This document shows, in pieces, positions 41,218-51,188 of a stretch of DNA of 64,000 nt. Below the pieces are notes generated by a model. The model was given only the letters and a program-made list of their open reading frames with translations, did no database searches and had not been told where the DNA came from. The translations under genes were made by a program, and so were the position numbers. How positions within the stretch are numbered: position 1 is the stretch's first letter; every line of letters begins with the position of its first letter. This DNA is from Fonsecaea monophora. Lineage: Eukaryota > Ascomycota > Eurotiomycetes > Chaetothyriales > Herpotrichiellaceae. The stretch spans positions 1 through 64,000 of the forward strand of contig NW_019174070.1 of the NCBI RefSeq assembly GCF_001642475.1, read 5' to 3'.

Positions 41218-43037
41218 ATGGTATTATTGACCACCGTCGCAGAATGGGCGCACAATTTTGACTCTCGAACAGGTTTACAGCTGGGATCCTCACCGAGATG
41301 TACTGTACAAGCTCTACATCGAGGACAGAAAGGTACGTTAAACCAACTCGTTACTCGTCGTCGCAACCCCAGTCGCGCACGGCTAACCAGATTCAGTCTC
41401 TCGAGGAGATTATGCAGTACATGCGCGACGCCGCCAACTTCACTCCCTCCAAGCGCGCCTTTCAGACACAATTCAAGAGATGGGGATTTCCGTCGAAGCG
41501 CAAGCCATCTTTCCGCGACGAGGATCTGGTTGATCGCGTGAGGCAACTATGGGAGGCAAACTACAGTCAGCGCAATATGCTACACACTCTCCAGGCCGAG
41601 GGTCACGATATCAAGGAACGCGAACTGATGAGACTGCGCGCGAAAAATCGCTGGCTCATGCGCATTCCGAACGGTGCCAAGCAGACACCCGGCGATGACC
41701 CGGAAGCACAGTTAATAGAGGCTGCGAAGGATGATGAAAACATGGCCCAACCAGACCAACAACCTGTTGCCGAAGAGCCACCACCAGATTTCGTGGAGCG
41801 TCAGAAGGAAAGACTTCAAGAACTTCAAGCCATCAGCGACCAACGCTGGAGAGACAAGAAACGCCGTCGTCGAACCAAAGGGTATGCAGGTCTGCCACCT
41901 GATCCCGCGGGCATGCCACCACGTTTCCCCTCCGAGACTACGCTTGAGGAAAGCCGAGAGATATTGAATCTCGATGCGAGACAATACCGTGCCATTCGCG
42001 ATCAATTCCAAGGGATTTGTGAGGAGGAGCAAATCATGCAAAAGACGGTTGCTGGGGCGGAGAAGTGGCAAGCCGTCAAAGATCGCCTGGTTCGTGAGAA
42101 TACCCTGTTACAGGCCGTGATGTGGCAGGACACCAGCAATCTTCAATCCAAAGAACTTGCCCTGGACGTCATCTGCACCGATGTTACGAAGCGCATCCGG
42201 ACGCTTGGTCGTAGATTGACCATCCTGGAGTCTAAGAAGGTGCTGGGCTTGAACCCTGATCAGAGTCGACAGATTCGTGGCGAGTTCTACGAGATCCTCG
42301 AGTCGGAGTATTACACGAGTAAGCTCGAGATGGGACCGGCAAAGTGGAAGGAACTCAAAGATCGCTGGGTCGCCAACAATTCATATCTCCAGAGCATCCT
42401 CGCAGCGGGGGACGCCGACCCCGAGCATAACCGAAAGCTAGCGGCCATGGAGCTGTTGTGTCGAGATGTGATGAAACGCGTGCGAGATGACCGGGCAAAG
42501 AAGAAGGGCACTTTTAGGAAAAAGTCCGTTCAACCCTTGACTCCAGCAGCAGACACTGCAGACACTGCGCCTCTACCACCTTCGCCACCAGTTGCTCCCG
42601 CACCAGCCTCTGCCAGTAGCGCATATCGAGATGCCCTGCCTGCAAATCCATTTGGTGAAGCACCGGCCCCGGCACCGCAGAATGATCTGTCGGACCTGCA
42701 AATCGACCCCAACTTGTTGCAGGTGGCGGACCATCTAGGCACCCCACAAGTCTCGAGGCGAACGCCGGTATTTGTCCGTCCACATCCCAACTCGACCATG
42801 TACACGAGCACGAAACTCTCTCTCGGGTCTTTAAATGGTCAAACTGTTCAGGAGCTTCATGCCATGCTCGAAGAAATGTACCCCCATGCAAAAGCGGAGC
42901 AGATCAATGGTATCGACAAAGATGGCGCAGGCAAGGAGATTTCCTATCTCATTGAGGAAAATGATGAATTAGAGGCGTATCTCGACCACGTCCAAGGACG
43001 CAAGGCTATGTTTGTGGTGGAGCTCAAGAGAGCTTGA
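41218..43037 (+). CDS. Clr5-domain protein with internal duplication
   Basis: Protein of about 567 aa. Preferred exons are 41218-41220 (the ATG alone), 41273-41332 and 41397-43037. The Clr5 domain is residues 2-58 (VYSWDPHRDVLYKLYIEDRK, SLEEIMQYMRDAANFTPSK, FQTQFKRWGFPSK). Clr5 is a fission-yeast silencing factor; this plant-pathogen-rich fungal family is otherwise uncharacterised. A second helical block follows (LVDRVRQLWEANYSQRNML, ELMRLRAKNRWLMRIPNG). Residues 203-293 and 296-386 are a diverged internal repeat. The tail is Pro/Ala-rich with a small folded C-terminus. An alternative start is ATG 41141 with an intron 41221-41280, giving an N-terminus that joins at C-WDPHRD; it keeps frame too. 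Without splicing, a TGA at 41228 would stop the upstream frame. Confidence 0.78.
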
Positions 43038-44102
43038 CTTTTCTCATTTCAGAGCCCAGATTGGTTCCTTGATGGAGAGGTCTTCCTCCACATCGACTGG
43101 GTACTCTTCGCATTGTTTGCTCGAAATTTGTCTTAACAACAGTCACTTTTTCTTGGTGGAAGGCGAGACAAGGCATTTTCGACGTTTGGAGCTTTCGGCG
43201 ATGGCATATTCGACACCTCTGCGGTCACTTTGACGATTGGAGGCAGTCTGCGATGTAGCGATTTGCCCGAGAAAGGTTTTGTGTATGATATGACATTACT
43301 GACCTGGAGATCATGAACCAAATTTACGAGCGAGGGCTAAAGCTGGTTGCATGGCTGCATGGCTGCATGGCTACGCTGCAGATATGCAAATGGTGCATAA
43401 GATTGCATAATTCGCAGAGAGTGACGCGGTGTTTGTAATAATACTTGGTAGAAGTGGTCCACAAACAGAGCCGCAACAATGCTACACGCACAGTATCAGC
43501 CATCATTCACTTGTCAACCTTCACTCTTACACTCGCCACCATGAAGCACGTTGTTCGTCCGAACACATATCCCACTTCTTAACGCCGCGCATTATATCCC
43601 CATCTCCATCCCAAATTTGTCCCCACATGAAAGGGTCGAATATGAATTCGGCGAACTTTGCTTGATCCTGCCTCGGCAATCCATCCACTCATAGCGAGCC
43701 CTGCGCCCAGCAAGATTCTCGTCTCGTGCATTATTCTGCCTTTATTTCTACCTTTGGGTATCCGTGGTACCGGGGCATCTTCCCTGCCTCGGTAGGTGCC
43801 AGTAGGTAGTATGGACCCATCATCGAGCGGCCGCGTGCGGGGCATGGATGATATTTGGGAGGCGTAAACGGGGACGAACCGACTCTGAACGAGGTGGCAC
43901 GGGGAAGATTTCTGACATGGACAAGATAAGCACCGGTCGACTGCAGGAATAAAAAAAAGGGTGAGTCGGGCCAGGAGGGGAAGGTAAAAAACCACCCGCT
44001 CTGCCTCTGCTTCTGCCGCTCTTCTCTCTACTCACTCGCCTCGCAGTCCGCAAGGAAAAGACCAAAGCAGATCAAGATCCAATTGTCAGTCTCGCGCCAG
44101 CC
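43038..44102. other. Intergenic region, no supported gene
   Basis: About 1.06 kb, with a CATGGCTG microsatellite near 43348-43375 and a short A run near 43954. It presumably contains the aldehyde dehydrogenase promoter. Confidence 0.5.
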
Positions 44103-45684
44103 ATGGCTCCCTCTAAAGTAGATACCATCTCCTTCGACACTTTCTCCAATGTCATCAACGGTCAACTTCGCAGCTCAAAAACAAAATACCAGGGTATCGA
44201 CCCGACCACCAAGCAGCCCAACTGGGACGTCCCTGTGGCTACCCCCGAGGATATTGAGGATGCCGTTGCCGCCGCCAACAAGGCGTTTGCCGAGTGGAAG
44301 AACACGACATGGGAATACCGCGTCGAACGCCTTGCCCGCCTCAAGGAAGCCTTCGAGGTCTATCAGGAGGAGTTCACCAACCTGCTCCTCAAGGAGACGG
44401 GTAAGCCACGGGGTATTGGTGCCTACGAGGTGCAGGCCTGCTCCGCCTACATTGACTGGCATATGAAGTTGAAGGAGCCCAAGGGTGAAACGGAGGATCT
44501 TCCCACCAAAACCGTCGTCCACAAGTTTGTCCCGCTAGGTGTCGCAGCCGCCATTTGCCCCTGGAATTTCCCTCTGGTGCTCAGTCTGGGCAAGGTATTG
44601 CCGGCCGTGTTGATGGGAAACGCCGTCATCGTGAAGCCTAGTCCCTTTACTCCGTAGGTCCCACGACATTAGATGTCTCGATTGTCCGCCCAGCAGTCTC
44701 AAGAGCTGACGTTGAGGACAACAGATACACTGCTCTGAAGATGGCTGAAGTCGCCAACCAGGTCTTCCCTCCCGGCCTCGTTCAGGCGTTGGGCGGCGAC
44801 GACAAACTCGGCCCGGCTCTCGTCGAGCATCCTGACATCCACAAGATCAGCTTCACCGGCTCAATCGCCACCGGCAAGAAGGTCATGGCAGGTGCAGCGA
44901 AGACGGTCAAGCGAGTCACCCTAGAGATGGGTGGCAATGACCCGTCAATCGTGCTCCCCGATGCCAACATTGCCAAAGTGGCCCCGATGGTTGCCATGGT
45001 ATATGATTCCCCAAAACGCTTGTTCGATTCTTGTTCACAACGGACTGACTTTTTTTCGTGTAGGGTGCATTCATGAACACTGCCCAAGTCTGCATCGCCG
45101 TCAAGCGCATCTATGTGCATTCGTCCATGTACGACGAATTTCTGGCCGCGCTCGTCACGGCGACCAAGAACCTCAAAGTTGGCAACTCCAACGACGAAGG
45201 CGTCATGCTGGGCCCCGTCCAGAACGGCATGCAGTACGAAAAGGTCAAGACCTTTTTCAAGGACACCAAGGAGCACGGCTACAAGTTCGCCCTCGGGTCC
45301 GGCGACGTACCCGACAACCAGGGCTTCTTCATCCAGCCCACCATCGTCGATAACCCGCCCGATGACAGCATGATTGTGAAGGAAGAGCCCTTTGGCCCCA
45401 TAGTGCCCGTGCAGAAGTACGACGACCTGGACGAGGTGATTCAGCGCGCCAACAAGTTCAAGGTCGGTTTGGGCGCCACCATCTTCGGCACCGACCCCAA
45501 GAAGCTGCAGGAGGTCGCCGACAAGCTGGACGCCGGGTCCGTCTGGATCAACACGCCCCCCGGATCCGGGCCTGAGGCTCAGTTCGGCGGTGTCAAGGAG
45601 AGCGGTATCGGTACCGAGTTCGGCACCTTGGGTATTTTGGCCTACGCCAACGTCAAGGCCATCACGACGGCGAAGGACGTGTAG
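44103..45684 (+). CDS. Aldehyde dehydrogenase (NAD(P)+)
   Basis: Class-I-like aldehyde dehydrogenase of 481 aa, oxidising aldehydes to acids. Exons are 44103-44653, 44725-44998 and 45064-45684, with donors GTAGGT and GTATAT. The general base is Glu251 in LEMGGNDPS. The catalytic nucleophile is Cys285 in NTAQVCIAVKR, 34 residues on as is usual. Cofactor-binding blocks are ICPWNFPLVL, KPSPFTP and FTGSIATGKKV; the C-terminal KEEPFGPIVPV and GGVKESGIG are canonical. The pattern resembles fungal aldehyde dehydrogenases of the AldA-like or salicylaldehyde/vanillin type rather than mitochondrial ALDH, and no presequence is visible. Substrate is not resolved. Confidence 0.93.
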
Positions 45685-45996
45685 ATCTCGAGGAGAAAAA
45701 TGAAGGTTGACGAGCAGTCAGGGGATGCAAGGGGGGACGAGCACGGGCTTTTGTATATGAGATGGACAGGTAGATTACCTACCTACCTTCTGAAATAAAA
45801 ATCAACGAAGAATGACAGAATGAAATATTCAGAGTGCGCGTTTCCCGTTCGTACATTCCTGCAACCTCACACCTCTGTTTGTCTGGAGGAGAATAACAAT
45901 CTGACAAGTCCAGCCTGGGCAGGGCAGTTGACATGAATGATGTGCTACTAATTGATTGCACCTCCCAGCACATCACAGGCGAGTCTCGAGGGCACT
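45685..45996. other. Convergent 3' region
   Basis: About 310 nt, with a short TACC/TAGG run near 45773-45786. It contains no gene. Confidence 0.5.
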
Positions 45997-46323
45997 TCAT
46001 AATTTCGAATCCCCCCTGCTCCCCCTCCCTGCCGTCGCACCACTCCTGCCCGTCCCGTCCTCATTCCCGTCCTCATCGCTGACCGGATCCCTATCCGACG
46101 TCTCAGCCTTGAGACTGACGGGATCGCCCAACATCGAGCGATTTCCTTTTTTGGCCTCGTTCAGATCCTGCTCTCCGCGCTGCTTGAGGCTCTGGGTGCT
46201 GCCGCCCTGGTCTTTTTGCTCTGTGGGCGAGGTGTCTGATTGTTCGGCCTTGAGGGAGACCGGGTCGCCCAGGGCCGTGGGATTGGATTTAACGGCGTCT
46301 TTGAGGGATGGGTCGCGAGCCAT
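45997..46323 (-). CDS. Small protein with duplicated LGDPVSLKAE motif
   Basis: Reading from the ATG at 46323 gives 108 aa, hydrophilic and probably disordered. The phrase (A/M)LGDPVSLKAE(Q/T)SD occurs twice, near residues 17-30 and 65-78, separated by a Gln/Glu/Lys-rich spacer. I recall small fungal proteins with this repeated motif, some with a mitochondrial-looking N-terminus, but no function. On the minus strand a TTTTTGTAG acceptor at about 46368 precedes DSYQHGLPAYPPTR in the same frame, so an upstream exon may supply the real N-terminus. One candidate donor (GTAAAC near 46658) keeps frame but is unproven. Confidence 0.6.
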   Translation of the reverse strand: MARDPSLKDAVKSNPTALGDPVSLKAEQSDTSPTEQKDQGGSTQSLKQRGEQDLNEAKKGNRSMLGDPVSLKAETSDRDPVSDEDGNEDGTGRSGATAGRGSRGDSKL

Positions 46324-48236
46324 TCTCGTCGGAGGATAGGCTGGCAGGCCGTGTTGATACGAGTCGCTACAAAAATACAAGTCGCCGGACAGGGAATGAG
46401 GATGGATGTACAGATGGACAGGAGAACAGTTCGCTGCTCTTTCGAAATTCTACTTCCACTTCCACGGGGTATGGAAAACTCGGTAGGGGATGTAAGGGGT
46501 TATGAACTGTCCAAAACATTCCCTTGTTCTGAAAAGTCGAACTCACATGTGAACCTGACCCGTCGTTCCTCGTACTGACGTCTTCCATCTGGTCGATGAC
46601 CTCAAGAAGACGGAGCCGACTGGACGGCCTGAGAATGGGTTTACCTGTTAAGCTTTTGGCTGGCGATTGCCCACCCTGTGGTAAATGCTGTCAAAGGGTC
46701 CGATTGTGGCCCTGAGGATATTTGAATCTGTACAGTGAAAGCTGCCTCGCGACATGGCATTGGGCGTAGATCGGAGACAGAAGACGCGACGGCGCGATTG
46801 AGGGGCAGATTTCAAATGACGTGATAGAACACCTTTCATGTCCGTCACGTGGTCACGTGGAATTCTAGTGGCGACAAGTCACGTGTGTCATAGTGCCAAG
46901 CATCTGAACACCCTTATGCTGTCGGAGTTCTCTTCTACCATCAAGATCAATCCCCTTCCTTCTGCCATCTGAATGTCCTCGAGAGGTTTGATTACTTTAA
47001 AACTCTGCGCCTGTGACTCGTCTACTATTTTGTGGACGTACCACGGTAAAGGAACTGAAGCACATGGACCTATGGCTCCAGCACGCTCTCAGTCAGGCTG
47101 CACTTCCAGTTTGGCCATTGGTTTGGCGTGAGTCCTGCATCCAGCAGTCATGGCAGCCATTGGCGATCTCTTACTTCTTCTATGCTTGAGGCACTCCTTG
47201 GGCTTCTCTATGAACTGCATGACGATGAGATAGCTATTTATGCTTGGTTGAGTATGCGGTTCCGACAGTTCTCACCGAGCACGAGATTGGAGAGGATTTT
47301 CTGCTGGGGCCCGTTGACTAACAAGGGGTTCGAGACTGAAGAAAATTGCCCAGTTCTTGTCATTGCACGCTCAGTCCTTCTATTGCTGTGAGTTTTCTCA
47401 ATTCTTGAGACCAATGGTTCGCACGTTACTGCGTTATGTGGCTGCTACCACGTTACGGCGAAGCTGATCACCTCGCTCTTTGCCTGTGCTCTGTCAAGAT
47501 GACTGGGAATACCACGACCCAAGAATGAGTACACCCTTTCAAGCATGAGCCACAGACCTGTATACCAAATATAGGATTCAAAGATTCCTACTAATAACTC
47601 GGCCAATGCTCACACTCTGTTATGTCACGCCTCAACTCAGAGAGATAAGGTGATCTCAAATAACTTGTTCTTTGCTGCTATTTCAGAGTGCGCTACGTGC
47701 TGTTGCTGTTTTCGCTGTCACAAGCAACACCCATTTTCACCCTTACCAGACCCAGGTCAGTTGGCCAATATACACATGCTGAAGGATTCGCAATGCATTA
47801 CGGCATAACCTTTCGCTACAATTCCGCATTGTTGTTCCACAAGCTCACTAGGCCAAGTCTCTCCCCATTTCAGCCTCTCCTTGACTTGGCCAATAACGCA
47901 GATTTTTTTACGAATAACTCACAAACCCCGCCACGCCTGGGAATTCGAGTTGTCAATCCGAGGTTCGCCAGCTTGTTCTGCAGACGCTCCACCTGCAAAC
48001 TTGATGCAGCGTTTGCACCCAGTTTCAATTTCGATCCAGTCATGAACTCCACGTTGCAGGATGTCCGGAGGCTTTGAATTGGCGCCCAAGCGAATACGAG
48101 GCAAGGATATTTCCGCGGGCTGTGCACTGACATTATGCTCAAACTCAACTGACCCCTCCTTCTACCCTCTTTCTCGCCTCCTACCATCCCACAACTTTCT
48201 GTTACAGACAGCCTCACTTGAATCAGCTCTAACAGC
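46324..48236. other. Long intergenic region upstream of the aldoxime dehydratase gene
   Basis: About 1.9 kb between a minus-strand and a plus-strand gene. It carries a cluster of three CACGTG words (46846-46885) and a TGACGTGA (46817-46824). It may contain a first exon of the gene ending at 45997. Frames at 47128 and 47688 lack domains and were not accepted. Confidence 0.5.
46846..46885. promoter_or_regulatory. Cluster of three CACGTG E-box sites
   Basis: CACGTG at 46846-46851, 46854-46859 and 46880-46885, with TGACGTGA just to the left at 46817-46824. CACGTG is bound by fungal bHLH factors (Cbf1/Pho4/SREBP types) and TGACGT by bZIP factors. The cluster lies about 520 nt upstream of the minus-strand ATG at 46323 and 1.35 kb upstream of the aldoxime dehydratase, so the nearer gene is the likelier target. 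Confidence 0.5.
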
Positions 48237-49313
48237 ATGGTGTTTCTCGCAAACTTGGAAGGCCAAGGCCTCGTCTTCACCTATGGTCTTTTCGGTGTGC
48301 AGCACGACGAACTCACAAGCGAAAAGAAGAAGACAATATCAGCTCTGTATACCTTGCTGAGTCAATCTGCCGATCGAGTTGATCATCTACAGGACGAGAG
48401 CCATGGTGTTCCCCGCGAAGGTCCGCGGTGCACTACGTTTGTAGCGTACTGGCTCAAGTCTGGCGACTACCAGAAGTGGAAGGAAACGGACGAAGTGAAA
48501 CAATTTTGGGACAACTTGCCTGATGATGCGGGCGTTTGGCGCGAGGTCATGACTGTCCCCAAGTCTCGTTACATGTTCGCAGCCAACCAGCACGAGACAT
48601 CCGGACTGGCCACAATGTTGGGTCTCAAAGACAGCACTGACGAGGCATACTGGGGCGTGTACCGGCATCGCCTCAAGGCAAATCCCGACGAGTACACGGA
48701 CCCAAGTGATGGCTTTACGTCGCCGCTCGTCACCACCTCCAAAGTCAAGCCTGACCCGAGCAAGAAGGTGGTGGATTTGTCGAAATCATCGCTGTCCGAC
48801 AAGATCAGATATGGAAGGGTCAAGATCAACAAGATCCCCGATAATCTGTGCTATTGTCGCGAAGGCCAGAGACAGCCGAACCTGCCTCCAGAGGAGCTCG
48901 AGATGTGGAAGGAAAAGCTGGCGCCGCACGCTCTAGCTTGGATGACCCATCTGGACACGGAGCGCAACAAGAACGGAGTGGTCTCCTTCACATTCAACAT
49001 TGCACATCTCCATCCGAAGCCTACCCTTGACCCGGGCACAGATCTGGAGGTGGACACCGATGCAATTGCCGAGACGAACCAGTTGATGTACCTGCTTGAC
49101 CTCGCACATTTCGAACAGGCTGGCCGCTCTTTCAAGGATCATGTCAAGCTACGACAGACGACGTTTGAAATGTACGGCCCTGGAGGTCCGCATAGCGCAA
49201 CCGGCAAACTCTCGATTTGGGTTGAGCTTTGTATTTTAAAGTCGGACGACATGGATGCCGAGTACATTGGCTGCAGAGAAGGGACAGGCTTGATGGTATT
49301 GGAGCAGGAATAA
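48237..49313 (+). CDS. Aldoxime dehydratase (phenylacetaldoxime dehydratase-like, haem)
   Basis: Haem-containing lyase that dehydrates aldoximes to nitriles. It is intronless, 358 aa, the usual family length. It matches the Dehydratase_hem (PF13816) pattern: FTYGLFGVQHDE, TTFVAYWLKSGDYQKW, FWDNLPDDAGVWREVMTVPKSRYMF, NQHETSGLA, DEAYWGVYRHRL, a central IPDNLCYCREGQ and a C-terminal LLDLAHFEQAGRSFKDHVKLRQTTFEMYG. His302 in FKDH sits where the family's proximal haem ligand is expected; this is inferred from pattern. There is no signal peptide, so it is cytosolic. The next gene on the same strand, 580 bp on, is a nitrilase, which takes the product onward. Confidence 0.85.
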   Translation: MVFLANLEGQGLVFTYGLFGVQHDELTSEKKKTISALYTLLSQSADRVDHLQDESHGVPREGPRCTTFVAYWLKSGDYQKWKETDEVKQFWDNLPDDAGVWREVMTVPKSRYMFAANQHETSGLATMLGLKDSTDEAYWGVYRHRLKANPDEYTDPSDGFTSPLVTTSKVKPDPSKKVVDLSKSSLSDKIRYGRVKINKIPDNLCYCREGQRQPNLPPEELEMWKEKLAPHALAWMTHLDTERNKNGVVSFTFNIAHLHPKPTLDPGTDLEVDTDAIAETNQLMYLLDLAHFEQAGRSFKDHVKLRQTTFEMYGPGGPHSATGKLSIWVELCILKSDDMDAEYIGCREGTGLMVLEQE

Positions 49314-49894
49314 GGACGCCCGTCACGATGAGAATGGCCACATTCGTCATGCGCTCTCCCAGTTATTTGTCTCGTCAGTAGTCTTATCCGCGGCCTCAAA
49401 TTTACGATTACCCTACTGATGACTCCGCCGCCACCCACTAATTCCTTATCATGCTTCGGAAGTAGAACCGTCTGGCTCACCTTCCCAGCAGAGCGAGGCC
49501 GCCAATAGTTTATGCTTTTCTGGATAACCCCGCGCCCGACTGGAACCAGCGCTGAAAAGCAGAGTTACGAACACGAGTTAGCAATACGAGTTACCCCTCC
49601 GTTTTCTCGGGTCGGGCACTTGTCTGGACGGCCCCCAGATGACGCCCGTTGAGATAAAGGACCCAGTCTGAGACTCTATCGGTGTGTCCCAGGCTCCCCT
49701 CCATCAGCACTGTCCTCAATTCGACCTGGTATAACCTTTTTGACAGCGGATGTGTTCCGCTCAAAGCAACGGAGTTGGGAGCTTTTCATACCGCCCACGC
49801 AACTTTCGGCTCATTGTCCTGGCAAACTTTGGTTCAGGACCTCTGTCTCCTCGAGAACGAAGTTTAGATTGTCTGCGGCTTTGGAACAGCAGAT
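49314..49894. other. Intergenic region between aldoxime dehydratase and nitrilase
   Basis: About 580 nt, enough for a terminator and a separate promoter. No coding frame is supported, so the two genes are probably separate but possibly co-regulated transcription units. Confidence 0.5.
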
Positions 49895-51054
49895 ATGGGC
49901 AGTGCAGCTTCTCCGACGTTGCGAGTGGCGGTGGCCCAGTATGAGCCCGAATGGCTCGACTTGCCAGCCTCAGTCGCCAAAACATGTGCCATCATCACCG
50001 AAGCGGCGAAGAAGGGTGCAAAGATTGTGGGCTTCTCAGAGGCTTTCATCCCTGGCTATCCAGCGTGGATCTGGTAAGGATGTTTCAACTTGTCTTCGTC
50101 TTTGAAGACCTCGGCGACCGCTTTTTGTCACAGGATGGTTTGTAACCCGTGGAATCGCATCTAGGCATCGGCCCGTCGATCCAGTCCTGGCGACAAGGTA
50201 CATCCAGAATTCTTTGGCCGTGGACTCGGATGAGATGCGCACGATCCAGGACTGTGCGGCAAAGAACGGCATTGTCGTGGCCCTGGGATTTTCCGAGAAC
50301 GACAACAATTCCGTCTACATCGCCCAAGCCATCATCGACGCCGACGGCAAGATGTTGATGCACAGGCGAAAGTTGAAGCCGACGCACATGGAGCGCACTA
50401 TCTTCGGCGACGCATCTGGAAACAGTCTGATGAATGTGGTGGCCACCAAGGCTGGAAAGCGGGTGGGCAGTTTGGCTTGCTGGGAGCATTGTCAGCCGTT
50501 GTTGAAGTATCACACCGCAACGCAGCGGGAGGACATCCACGTCGCAGGGTGGCCGCCTCTTAGTCTGCATGGTGGGCCGGAGCTGTGGTCCTTGTCGAAG
50601 GAAGGTATGTCGAATTCTCTCTACAAAACCCCAATTCCACTACGGAGTACTGGGCTGAAACATCACGGACGCAGGCTGCCAGAATCTCTCACAGACGTAC
50701 GCCATCGAGACGCAGACTTTCGTTCTCCACGCGACCACCGTGATTGGCACCAAGGGCATCGAACTCATGGGGACCGGCCAGGCCATGCTCATGAATAGCC
50801 CAGATGGAGGCTACTCGTGTGTCATCGCACCCGATGGTCGGATTCTCTCAGAGCCACTCGACTCCAAATCTGAAGGACTCGTGATTGCGGACATCGACCC
50901 CAGCATGTCGATCATGGCGCGCAGCTTCCTGGACATCTGTGGTCATTACAGTCGGCCGGATTTGCTGTGGTTGGGGTGCGATACCCGGGAGAGGAAGCAC
51001 AAGGTCGACACTCCTCGGCCAGGGGCGGAGGACAAGCTTGTGGGTGAGGAGTGA
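49895..51054 (+). CDS. Nitrilase
   Basis: Nitrilase of branch 1 of the nitrilase superfamily, hydrolysing nitriles to acids and ammonia; 332 aa. Exons are 49895-50073, 50165-50604 and 50675-51054 with good donors (GTAAGG, GTATGT). The joins give FIPGYPAWIW|HRPVDPVLATRYIQNSL and SLSKEG|CQNLSQTYAIETQTF. The catalytic triad is Glu49 (GFSEAFIPGYP), Lys131 (HRRKLKPTHMERTIFGD) and Cys165 (GSLACWEHCQPLL). Additional blocks are GPELWSL and GHYSRPDLL. The length and CWEH motif indicate an aliphatic/aryl nitrilase rather than cyanide hydratase, though that neighbour family cannot be fully excluded. Its position behind the aldoxime dehydratase fits the aldoxime-nitrile pathway. Confidence 0.93.
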
Positions 51055-51188
51055 ATAGCGAGTAATTCCGTGAGTAAGAGAGTAAGTGCGTATCAAAAAT
51101 GAAAGGTCTGTTATAATTGTCTCAAACACCAGCATTCTTCTCCCACATGGCGTCTTGATTCTGCTCGTCCCTTTCTTTTCTTACCGTC

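Noticed and set aside
47688..48077. 129-codon frame starting with a hydrophobic stretch like a signal peptide
   Set aside because: The rest lacks protein-like composition or any recognisable motif, and it ends just upstream of the aldoxime dehydratase promoter region.
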